Positions 1-6,155 of a DNA stretch of 6,262 nt are shown here, piece by piece (the stretch's first letter is position 1; each line of letters starts with the position of its first letter). Source of the DNA: Acidobacteriaceae bacterium (GTDB lineage: Bacteria > Acidobacteriota > Terriglobia > Terriglobales > Acidobacteriaceae); assembly GCA_003132825.1 (NCBI GenBank), contig PKYX01000144.1, positions 4,254-10,515 on the forward strand, in the 5' to 3' direction. A program made the translations under genes and the position numbers. The notes under the pieces were generated by a model. It was not told the DNA's origin and ran no database searches. It worked only from the letters and a program-made list of their open reading frames with translations.

Positions 1-17
1 CCCGCCGTTGCGGCGGG
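1..17. repeat. Short perfect inverted repeat (7-bp stem, 3-base loop)
   Basis: Bases 1-7 (cccgccg) pair perfectly with 11-17 (cggcggg) around a ttg loop. The stem may continue beyond the window. No T-run follows, so it is not a clear intrinsic terminator, and it could simply lie inside the end of a GC-rich gene. Confidence 0.3.
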
Positions 18-192
18 CGACCGAGTTTCCGGCTGCATTCGGGTCGCCATTGAAGGCAGAGTCATGGCCGTGATTCGGAGGGACCTGGTGGGCGCGGTCC
101 GACTGCAAAAATAGCACAGTATGCGGGGCTTTGCGACTCCGGGCTGGGTCCGCAGCCAGGCCACGGATTGGGGTCGACGGACCATTCTTCGC

Positions 193-221
193 TTGCAGTT
201 AGACTCGTTCGGAGCTAGCAT
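193..221 (+). promoter_or_regulatory. Possible sigma-70-type promoter for the TPR gene
   Basis: TTGCAG at 193-198 and TAGCAT at 216-221 are separated by 17 bases. The match to TTGACA is 3 of 6 and to TATAAT 4 of 6. It would put a transcript start near 228, about 50 bases before the ATG. The match is weak and such pairs occur by chance, so this is only a candidate. Confidence 0.2.
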
Positions 222-265
222 TCGCGCTGCTAGGCGAGCGATTTAGATCCCTCAGAGATAGTGGC

Positions 266-270
266 GGAGG
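266..270 (+). promoter_or_regulatory. Ribosome binding site of the TPR gene
   Basis: GGAGG lies 6 bases before the ATG at 277. This is near-ideal spacing and is the main support for that start codon. Confidence 0.8.
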
Positions 271-276
271 TCCTGT

Positions 277-1398
277 ATGAAACGAAAACTGCTTTCTGCT
301 GCGCTGGCGGTTTTCTTGCAAGCCCTGTGCCTGCATGCCCAGACCGGAAAGATTGTCATTGCCGCGGGCACGCCCGAAGACGTCGCTCTTCAGGCCATCA
401 CCAACGAGCCGGATGCCCAGAAGAGGCTCGGGATGTATCAAGATTTCGTGCAGAAGTTTTCCGCGAACCCGATCGCGGTGACCTATGGCAACTGGCAGAT
501 CGCGCAATATTACCAGGGTGCCGGCGACCCTCAGAAAGCCCTGGAGTACGGCGACAAGGCGCTCCTCGGAGCGCCCGACAACCTGGATATCCTGGTGCTG
601 CAGGCCAGTCTGGCGCAGCAGATCAAAGATAACGCGAAAGTCATGGACTACAGCCTGCGGGGTGGCAATGCCTTCAACGCGATGGGCCAGCCGAGCAAGC
701 CGGAAGGCGGGGCCGACGACGCGAGCGCCGAGGAAAAAGCGGCGATCCAGAATGCCCATGATTTTCTCGAAGGGGCTGCCTTCAATGCGATTGTCGACGA
801 GACCAATCCCAAGACGCGCATGGAGTACATTGAGCGCTTCACGCCTGCCTTTCCCAACTCGAAGTATGCCGATCCGGTTGCATCCTACGCCATGGTTGCG
901 CTCTCGCAACTGAAAGACATGCCGCGGATGATCGCCTACGCGGAAAAAGCGCTGGCGACGAATCCGAACAGCTTGCCGGCGCTGCTGCTGCTGGCCAACG
1001 CCTACGCGGATGATCCGAAACCGGGCAGCACCGCCAAGGCGGTGACCTACGCTCAAAAGGCAATCGCGGTGGCCAAGGCCGACGCCCCAGATGCGGACCG
1101 TTCCCACAAAGCCTCCGCTGGGGTGGCCCATTCCACCTTGGGCTATGCCTATTTAAAGCAGGACAAAACGGCCCCTGCGATTCCCGAGCTCAAGGCCGCC
1201 ACGGTACTGCTCCGGGGGCAAGATGAACAGTCCTTTGCCTTGGCTGCCTATCGTTTGGGTTTTGCCTACGCCAAGCTGAGACGGATCAACGAGGCCCGCG
1301 ACATACTGATGGAGGCGGTGAAGATTCAGGGACCGGTCCAGCCCCTTTCCCAAGATCTGCTGACCAAGGTGAACGCGGCGCGGGCGAGCGGAAAATAG
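277..1398 (+). CDS. Exported TPR-repeat protein of unknown function
   Basis: A 373-residue protein with an N-terminal Sec signal peptide: basic MKRK, a hydrophobic stretch at about 5-19, and likely cleavage after the A of LHA near residue 21. The mature protein is probably periplasmic or secreted. The rest is helical with TPR-like pairs. Examples are residues 70-100 (YGNWQIAQYYQGAGDPQKAL), 216-246 (AYAEKAL then a PNSLPALLLLANAY helix), 285-312 (STLGYAYLKQDKTAPAI) and 322-350 (LAAYRLGFAYAKLRRINEAR). The 130-160 stretch is a Gly/Asp/Glu-rich break between repeats. TPR arrays are protein-binding scaffolds; no catalytic motif is visible, so the partner and pathway are unknown. The start is fixed by GGAGG six bases upstream and by the signal peptide. 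The gene stands alone and converges on the minus-strand operon with only 37 bases between the stops, where I see no stem followed by a T-run. The coding call is strong; any role beyond TPR scaffold would be a guess. Confidence 0.9.
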   Translation: MKRKLLSAALAVFLQALCLHAQTGKIVIAAGTPEDVALQAITNEPDAQKRLGMYQDFVQKFSANPIAVTYGNWQIAQYYQGAGDPQKALEYGDKALLGAPDNLDILVLQASLAQQIKDNAKVMDYSLRGGNAFNAMGQPSKPEGGADDASAEEKAAIQNAHDFLEGAAFNAIVDETNPKTRMEYIERFTPAFPNSKYADPVASYAMVALSQLKDMPRMIAYAEKALATNPNSLPALLLLANAYADDPKPGSTAKAVTYAQKAIAVAKADAPDADRSHKASAGVAHSTLGYAYLKQDKTAPAIPELKAATVLLRGQDEQSFALAAYRLGFAYAKLRRINEARDILMEAVKIQGPVQPLSQDLLTKVNAARASGK

Positions 1399-1435
1399 AC
1401 GGGCTGGTTCGGGGTGGCGCGGCGGCAGCGCGGAA

Positions 1436-2263
1436 CTAATGCTTCGCCAGTTCCTCCGATAGCAGGTGCGCCTTCACCGCCAGGTTATGGGCTCGTTCGA
1501 TGTCGCCCGAGTCGGCGGCGGCCTTGGCCTGCTGCACGTACTGGCGGACCTGACCCATCATGTCATCCTGGCTGGAACTGGTCTGGCGGCCGGAGAGCTT
1601 CTTCAAGTTTGCCGCCGTGTCGAGCAGTAGAAGGTCGATGGTCTGGCGCTGGCTGGACGCCTGTTGCTCGGTTAGGCTGGGCGACAGCTGGTCGCTGGGA
1701 TCACTGGTGCCTCCATTCCGCACCACGACTTTCTTGGGGCTCGCATTCTGGGCGGGCGGGTTGCCGGGGTGCGCTCCCGGCGTGGCAGCCTTCGTGACCG
1801 CGCCTGGTTTCTTCTTGCGGCGATGGGTGCGGGCACGCCGGACGGTCGAACTCGGTTTCGCAGTTTCGGTTGCGGGCTGGGTGGCAGCCGGTGCCGAGGG
1901 CGCAGGAGTTTGTCCGGACTGAGCCTCCGGTTTTGCCGGGGGCGAGGTTGTCCCTGACGGGGTGCCGCTCGGGGGAGGACTTTGCGGAGCCGGCTCGGCA
2001 GCCGGGGACGGCGCCGTGGTCCGAGGATCGGTTTTGCTCTCGGAGGAGGGAGAATCCTGCTGGGTGGGAGCGGTCTCTGCCATCGTAGGCGCGGAAATCG
2101 TAAGCTGCGAAATCACGGGCTGCGAAATCACGGGCTGCAAAATCACGGGTTGGGAAATCACGGGTTGGGAAATCACAGGCCAGGCGCCGCGTGCGCCGCC
2201 CGAGGACGGCCAAGCCAGCAGCGCGCACCCTCCTAGCATTGCGACCAGGCGCATGGTGGTCAT
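1436..2263 (-). CDS. Exported Pro/Ala/Ser-rich protein with VISQP repeats, unknown function
   Basis: A 275-residue protein that I do not recognise. Residues 4-28 look like a signal segment (MRLVAMLGGCALLAW, then small residues ending ARGA). LGGC at 10-13 could be a poor lipobox, but the segment before the Cys is very short, so a Sec signal is preferred. Residues 30-59 are six pentapeptides of VISQP type. Residues 60-140 are low-complexity Pro/Ala/Ser/Thr, as in linkers that span the periplasm or cell wall. Residues 142-152 form a basic cluster (RRARTHRRKKK). Residues 195-275 look like a compact helical domain (QTIDLLLLDTAANLKKL, then QVRQYVQQAKAAADSGDIER, ending HLLSEELAKH). The gene starts 39 bases after the membrane kinase and is probably the last gene of its operon, which hints at an envelope role linked to that signalling system. 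The start may instead be the ATG at 2254; neither has a strong ribosome binding site. It converges with the TPR gene. Confidence 0.75.
   Translation of the reverse strand: MTTMRLVAMLGGCALLAWPSSGGARGAWPVISQPVISQPVILQPVISQPVISQLTISAPTMAETAPTQQDSPSSESKTDPRTTAPSPAAEPAPQSPPPSGTPSGTTSPPAKPEAQSGQTPAPSAPAATQPATETAKPSSTVRRARTHRRKKKPGAVTKAATPGAHPGNPPAQNASPKKVVVRNGGTSDPSDQLSPSLTEQQASSQRQTIDLLLLDTAANLKKLSGRQTSSSQDDMMGQVRQYVQQAKAAADSGDIERAHNLAVKAHLLSEELAKH
2087..2176 (-). repeat. Six-copy 15-bp in-frame tandem repeat (VISQP-type)
   Basis: Reading the minus strand from 2176, six 15-base units encode VISQP, VISQP, VILQP, VISQP, VISQL and TISAP. Copies 1 and 2 share the codons TCC CAA, copies 4 and 5 share TCG CAG, copy 3 has TTG CAG, and copy 6 is diverged. 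This suggests stepwise duplication by slippage. As 15 is divisible by 3, copy number can change without breaking the gene. The array sits right after the signal segment, at the likely N-terminus of the mature protein. Confidence 0.9.
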
Positions 2264-2302
2264 TCATCCCGGAGCGGCCGGACAGCTTCTCGGGTTCAGA
2301 TT

Positions 2303-4207
2303 CTACTGCGGGCGGCTCGCGCCGCGCGACTCCTTCGGGCCGTGTTCCCGTCCGCTGACCGCTTCTTCCAAGGGCCGCGATCCGGGGTCAACAAAGGGCA
2401 GACGAAGCTCGAAGGTCGTGCCCTGGCCCGCGGCGGATTCGAAATCCACCGAGCCATAGTGCCACTGCAAGATCTGGTTGGTCTGCGCCAGCCCAATGCC
2501 GCTGCCGTCAGCCTTGGTGGTGAAATACAGCTCAAAAATCTTCTCCTGGATCTCGGGTGGGATGCCGTCCCCCTCGTCTTGAATCCGGGTGAGGACCATG
2601 TCCTCCTGGCGGCGCGCCGAGATGGTAAGGTTCCCGCCCTGCGGCATAGCCTGCAGTCCGTTCAGCACCACGTTGAGGATGGCCTGCTTCATGAAGTCCA
2701 CATCGACGTTGACCGTGAGCGGCACCGGAGGAAGTTCGCGTGTGATCGAGACACCGTGCTGCGCCGCATCGGGCGCGGCCAACATGGCAACCTCTTCGAG
2801 CAGGCGGCGAAGGTCGACTTCCTCCAGATGCAGTTCCCGGGAGCGCATGAAGTCCACCAGGATCTGCACCACCCGATCCAAGCGGTGGATCTCGCCGTCA
2901 ATAATGTCGATGTGGCGGCGCGTGTCGGGATCAGTCTGCTGCAGCTTGTTTTGCAGCAACTGCAAATGCAGAACGATGGCATTGATCGGATTCTTGACTT
3001 CGTGAGCCACGCCGCGGGTCAGCCGCCCGCTGGCCGATAAGCGCCGTGAGGTTTCAATTTCATTTTCAATGCGGCGGACTGACTCGGTATCGCGCAGGGT
3101 CAGCAGGGCGCCGATTTGCGCTCGGCCTTCCTGAATGAAATCCAGGGTAATCTGCACCCGCTTTCCGTTGGCGGATTCGATCTCGCGTTGCCCGACCGGA
3201 CGCCGCGAGTGAAAGGCCTCAAGCACCAGCGCGCCCACCGGCGTAGCCGGGGAAAAGATCTCCTTCACGGTTTGGCCGAGCAGTTCACGCCGCGGCCGGC
3301 CGAGGAAGCGCTCGACCGAGGCGCTGACCAGCACCACTCGCGAATCGCGGGTGAACAGCATCAGGCCATCCTGCAGGTTGCCCATGATCTGGTCCACGTT
3401 GTCTTTGAGAGCAGAAAAAATCTCCTTGGTGTCACGCATCTGGCGGCCCAGGTGCGCGATCTTGAGCGTGACCAGTCCGTACTCGTCGCGGCCGGCGTCC
3501 TCGGCGACCAGTTCCGCGTCTCCCGAGGTGACGCTGTCCAGGCTGCGGTTGATCTGTTCGAGCGGTCCCAGGGCGAGACGGGAGAGTCCGGCGGCCAGCA
3601 CCAGAGAAAGCAGGATGGCCGAACAGGAAAACACCACCGCGTGTTGCAGGCCGGGGGTAACTTCGCTGCGCAACAATACCGTCGAGATGCCCACCCGAAT
3701 GCTGCCGAACGGAGCGCCGTTCAATTCGAGCGGCATGCTCACGTCATAAACGGTGGGAGGGTGATAGATCAGGCGCAGCTGCCGGCGGAAGCTGGAGTTC
3801 TGGACGAGTTGAAAGTCGGGACGGTCGGGCACAGGTTTGCCGATGAGATCGGGATTGGAGTGCAGAATGGCGTCGCCGTCGGAATCGACGATGGCCGCGT
3901 CCAAAACGATCGGCCAATTGCCCACCACCGATTCGACCATGGTGTTGAGATCGCGGTCCGTGCCCAGGTAGTACTTGATGGCGCGGCGCACCGCCTCGGG
4001 ATTACTGGTATCCACCTTGGTGCTGCTCAGGTCGGGGGCGGCGGTGGTCGCCAAGTATTCCAGTTGCGAGGTCAGCTGGGCGGCGGTTTCATGCGCGGTC
4101 GCAATCTGTTGGCGGACCAACTGGGCGATGTAAATGTAGGAAAACGTCGTCACCAGGGCGGCTACCATCAAGGTGATGGCCAGCACGAGCTGAGTTCTTC
4201 GGCGCAT
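2303..4207 (-). CDS. Membrane sensor histidine kinase (NtrB/NtrY-like, Cache-HAMP-PAS-HisKA-HATPase)
   Basis: A 634-residue inner-membrane sensor kinase. Order seen: TM1 at about 7-29; an extracytoplasmic domain at about 30-187 with Cache-like sequence (AAIVDSDGDAILHSNPDLIG, then YDVSMPLELNG); TM2 at about 189-212; HAMP at about 213-260 starting with GPLEQI; PAS at about 262-375; dimerisation domain with the phospho-acceptor His402 in GVAHEVKNPINAI; then HATPase with N box Asn516 (NVVLNGLQAMP), G1 DEGDGIP at 544-550, G2 GSGIGLA at 568-574 and G3 GQGTTFE at 594-600. All catalytic boxes look intact. The HEVKNP form of the H box is typical of kinases paired with NtrC-type regulators, and such a regulator lies just upstream (62-base spacer), so it is the likely partner. 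The signal sensed is unknown. A 30-residue charged tail follows the ATPase domain. The start ATG has AGGAGG upstream, though 13 bases away, which is a long spacer. Confidence 0.95.
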   Translation of the reverse strand: MRRRTQLVLAITLMVAALVTTFSYIYIAQLVRQQIATAHETAAQLTSQLEYLATTAAPDLSSTKVDTSNPEAVRRAIKYYLGTDRDLNTMVESVVGNWPIVLDAAIVDSDGDAILHSNPDLIGKPVPDRPDFQLVQNSSFRRQLRLIYHPPTVYDVSMPLELNGAPFGSIRVGISTVLLRSEVTPGLQHAVVFSCSAILLSLVLAAGLSRLALGPLEQINRSLDSVTSGDAELVAEDAGRDEYGLVTLKIAHLGRQMRDTKEIFSALKDNVDQIMGNLQDGLMLFTRDSRVVLVSASVERFLGRPRRELLGQTVKEIFSPATPVGALVLEAFHSRRPVGQREIESANGKRVQITLDFIQEGRAQIGALLTLRDTESVRRIENEIETSRRLSASGRLTRGVAHEVKNPINAIVLHLQLLQNKLQQTDPDTRRHIDIIDGEIHRLDRVVQILVDFMRSRELHLEEVDLRRLLEEVAMLAAPDAAQHGVSITRELPPVPLTVNVDVDFMKQAILNVVLNGLQAMPQGGNLTISARRQEDMVLTRIQDEGDGIPPEIQEKIFELYFTTKADGSGIGLAQTNQILQWHYGSVDFESAAGQGTTFELRLPFVDPGSRPLEEAVSGREHGPKESRGASRPQ

Positions 4208-4220
4208 ACCTTAAGCGCGG

Positions 4221-4226
4221 CCTCCT
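4221..4226 (-). promoter_or_regulatory. Ribosome binding site of the sensor kinase, long spacer
   Basis: On the minus strand AGGAGG lies 13 bases before the ATG at 4207, longer than the usual 5-9. I see no nearer in-frame start, so ATG 4207 remains the best choice. Confidence 0.5.
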
Positions 4227-4232
4227 ACCCAA

Positions 4233-4266
4233 CCGCAGAGCTCGCACCGGGCTCGAGAATCTGCGG
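4233..4266 (-). repeat. Intercistronic inverted repeat between regulator and kinase genes
   Basis: Bases 4233-4239 (ccgcaga) and 4260-4266 (tctgcgg) are perfect inverted copies. Inside, 4241-4244 (ctcg) pairs with 4254-4257 (cgag) around a 9-base loop, with a small internal bulge. In the minus-strand transcript the hairpin begins 4 bases after the regulator stop codon and ends just before the kinase ribosome binding site. No T-run follows, so it is not a standard terminator. It may be an mRNA processing or stability element, a weak attenuator or a protein-binding palindrome. Confidence 0.5.
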
Positions 4267-4269
4267 AGG

Positions 4270-5757
4270 TTACCGTAACTCCTCTTCTTCCTTGTCGGCG
4301 GTGGCTTCGGCAGACACGCTGCCATACTCCTTGAGCTTATTGTGCAGAGTTTTCAGGCTGATGGCGAGAATCTCGGCCGCCTTGGTTTTGTTGTTGCCGG
4401 TGGCTTCGAGGGTCTTCAGAATGAGCAGCCTTTCCGCCTCCCCGACCGTCGTGCCTACGCCCAGGCGCACCCCATCCGGGTCCTCGACCGAAGTGCGCAG
4501 CGTGGTCTGGCCGAAACCCGGCGGCAGATGTTTGGTCTCGACCACCGAGCCGTCGCAAACGATCACGGCGCGCTCCAGGGTGTTGCGCAGCTCGCGAACG
4601 TTGCCCGGCCAGGAATAGCTGCGGAACTGGTTGAGCACGGCCTCGCTGATGGTCGCGACCTTTCGGCCATGTTTGGCGCTCATATCCGCCAACAAAGACT
4701 GCACCAGCTCCGGAACGTCTTCTTTGTGCTCGCGCAGCGTAGGCATATGGATGTTGAAAACATTCAGCCGGTAGTACAGATCATTGCGCAACTCGCCGCG
4801 AGCCACGGCTTCTTCCGGAACCTTATTGGTCGCGGCCAGGACGCGAACGTCGACGGTGGTCTCGACCTTGCTGCCGAGCCGGCGCAGCTTGTGGTCTTCG
4901 AGGACGCGCAGGAGCTTGGCCTGCGTGGCGATCGGCATTTCACCGATCTCGTCGAGCAGCAGGGTTCCGCCTTCGGCCAACTCGAAGCAACCGGTGCGGC
5001 GCTCGAGCGCACCGGTAAAGGCTCCTTTTTCGTGGCCGAAGATTTCGCTTTCGATCAGCGTCTCCGGAATGGCCGCGCAGTTGATGGGAACAAACGGTTT
5101 GGTCCGGCGTGGGCTGAGCTCATGCACGGTGCGCGCCACCAGTTCCTTCCCCGTACCGCTGGCTCCGGTGATCAGCACCGAGGCGGTGCTCGGCGCCACC
5201 ATTTCGATCAGGCGGAAAATCTCCTGCATCTTCTTGGAGGGCCCGATCAGAGTTCCGAGAGAGCCGGCGTCGCGCAACTTGCGGCGCGTGACTTCGAGTT
5301 CGAGGCGCGCGCCGAGGAGCGCCCCGGCATTCTGCAGAATGGTGCGCAGGCGGTTGGTGTCGATCGGTTTGGTGATGTAGTCGTAGGCTCCCAGCTTCAT
5401 GGCCTGCACCGCGGTTTCAATGGATCCGTGTCCGGTCATGAGCGCGACTTCGGTGCGAGGCACAAGCTTCTTCACCTTCTCCAGGAACTCGAGCCCTGAC
5501 ATGTGAGGCATGACCATGTCGCTGAGAATCATGTGGACGGGTTGCTCTTCGAGAAGAGCCAGAGCAGACTCGCCGCTCTCGGCTTCGAGACAGATGAAAC
5601 CCAGGGCCTCGCCCACTGTAATGCAAAGCTTGCGGATGCTCTGCTCGTCGTCGACGATGAGCAGACGGATGCGAAGCTCTTCTCTGCTCACTTCTCTGCT
5701 CAGATCTCTGCTCGGATCGGTCTTGCCCAGAGGCGGCCTGCCGGGGGTAGGGATCAC
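4270..5757 (-). CDS. NtrC-type sigma-54-dependent response regulator
   Basis: A 495-residue regulator that, when phosphorylated, activates transcription by sigma-54 RNA polymerase. Receiver at about 30-145: acidic Asp36/Asp37, phospho-acceptor Asp80 (LSDMVMP), Thr108 (MTGHG) and Lys130 (TKP). AAA+ domain at about 168-400: Walker A GASGTGKE (198-205), the sigma-54 contact loop GAFTGA (245-250), Walker B TLLLDEIGEM (265-274), NDLYYRLNVF (325-334) and WPGNVREL (383-390). Fis-type helix-turn-helix at about 440-478 (ATGNNKTKAAEILAISLKTL). A short acidic tail ends the protein. The complete GAFTGA argues for true sigma-54 activation. The start chosen is GTG at 5757, which overlaps the receiver stop in a 4-base GTGA and has GGGGA upstream; GTG at 5691 (residue 23) is the alternative and would also keep the receiver whole. 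The same frame is open further upstream, but that part is a shadow of the receiver gene. The likely kinase partner is the membrane sensor downstream. Confidence 0.95.
   Translation of the reverse strand: MIPTPGRPPLGKTDPSRDLSREVSREELRIRLLIVDDEQSIRKLCITVGEALGFICLEAESGESALALLEEQPVHMILSDMVMPHMSGLEFLEKVKKLVPRTEVALMTGHGSIETAVQAMKLGAYDYITKPIDTNRLRTILQNAGALLGARLELEVTRRKLRDAGSLGTLIGPSKKMQEIFRLIEMVAPSTASVLITGASGTGKELVARTVHELSPRRTKPFVPINCAAIPETLIESEIFGHEKGAFTGALERRTGCFELAEGGTLLLDEIGEMPIATQAKLLRVLEDHKLRRLGSKVETTVDVRVLAATNKVPEEAVARGELRNDLYYRLNVFNIHMPTLREHKEDVPELVQSLLADMSAKHGRKVATISEAVLNQFRSYSWPGNVRELRNTLERAVIVCDGSVVETKHLPPGFGQTTLRTSVEDPDGVRLGVGTTVGEAERLLILKTLEATGNNKTKAAEILAISLKTLHNKLKEYGSVSAEATADKEEEELR
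5681..5716 (-). repeat. Three-copy 12-bp tandem repeat near the NtrC-type start
   Basis: On the plus strand three units tctctgctc+3 (5681-5692, 5693-5704, 5705-5716) differ only in their last three bases. On the minus strand they encode SRDL, SREV and SREE in frame, just before the receiver domain. The array holds the alternative GTG start at 5691. Copy number could change without a frameshift. Confidence 0.85.
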
Positions 5758-6155
5758 CGGGCTTTCCCCATGGTTTTTTCGACGGCTGAGATAAGGTCCT
5801 GCACGCGGAACGGCTTCTCCAGATAAAGAGCGCCGATCTGGCGCAGGACGGTGACCGTTTCTTCGTTGGCATAGTCCCCGGTAATGATAACGACTTTGTG
5901 CTCGAGATCGGGGCGATTGGCGGAAATCCAGGTGTGAACCTGCGCGCCGTCGACGCCGCCGGGCGTGCGCATGTCGGAGACGACGCCCAGGAACTGGCCT
6001 TTTTCCAGCAGGTGCAAGGCTTCGGCGCCGGACTCGATACAGACGACGTCGTAGCCGTTGCGTTCGAGCGTGGCTCTGACCAGAGCCATGATGGAAGGCT
6101 CGTCTTCGATGAGCAGAACAGGCAAAAGAGACCGTTGAATGGCTGGGGTGGTCAT
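5754..6155 (-). CDS. Single-domain response regulator (receiver only)
   Basis: A 133-residue stand-alone receiver, cytoplasmic, with no output domain. Conserved sites: acidic Glu17/Asp18 (LLIEDEP), phospho-acceptor Asp61 (VVSDMRTPGG), Thr92 (IITGD) and Lys114 (LEKPF). The TPGGVDG sequence after the Asp replaces the common MPxxxG loop and is often seen in receivers of hybrid kinases. The length is that of a complete CheY/Spo0F-size domain, so it does not look truncated. Its ATG overlaps the TGA of the upstream kinase (ATGA), and AGGAG lies 10 bases before it; its own stop overlaps the next gene's GTG. Translation coupling to the upstream kinase suggests that kinase phosphorylates it. It may pass phosphate on, act as a phosphate sink or bind a protein target; the sequence does not say which. 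Confidence 0.92.
   Translation of the reverse strand: MTTPAIQRSLLPVLLIEDEPSIMALVRATLERNGYDVVCIESGAEALHLLEKGQFLGVVSDMRTPGGVDGAQVHTWISANRPDLEHKVVIITGDYANEETVTVLRQIGALYLEKPFRVQDLISAVEKTMGKAR

Larger units (their letters stand above)
1..276. other. Left-edge region without a convincing gene
   Basis: No gene can be called securely here. On the plus strand, the frame starting at base 1 is open to a TAG at 112-114 and could be the last 37 residues of a gene ending there (it finishes ...GAVRLQK). On the minus strand, one frame is open from about base 196 down to base 1, with no ATG and no clear ribosome binding site. Both frames are rich in G/C at third positions, so codon bias does not choose between them, and I recognise neither peptide. 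The part from about 115 to 276 is best read as the upstream region of the TPR gene. No tRNA-like fold or repeat family was seen. Confidence 0.4.

Noticed and set aside
90..106. TGGGC...CTGCA resembling a sigma-54 promoter
   Set aside because: The GG to GC spacing is 12 rather than the required 10 bases.
179..192. Possible sigma-54 promoter (GG-N10-GC) upstream of the TPR gene
   Set aside because: Only the GG and GC pairs fit; the surrounding bases do not match TGGCAC or TTGCA, so chance is the better explanation.
199..1131. Minus-strand 310-residue frame opposite the TPR gene
   Set aside because: The plus-strand frame has GGAGG, a signal peptide and TPR-like helices; the antisense frame has none of these.
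1701..2267. Minus-strand 188-residue frame starting at ATG 2267 over the repeat, and plus-strand frames over the same area
   Set aside because: The repeat keeps all frames open, but these frames have mixed Arg/His/Cys-rich composition and no signal segment or helical domain, unlike the 275-residue frame.
3116..5499. Long plus-strand open frames (3116-4618 and 4342-5499) opposite the kinase and regulator
   Set aside because: They lie antisense to genes with complete, family-specific motifs; their translations are rich in His, Arg, Gln and Gly without domains, typical antisense shadows in GC-rich DNA.
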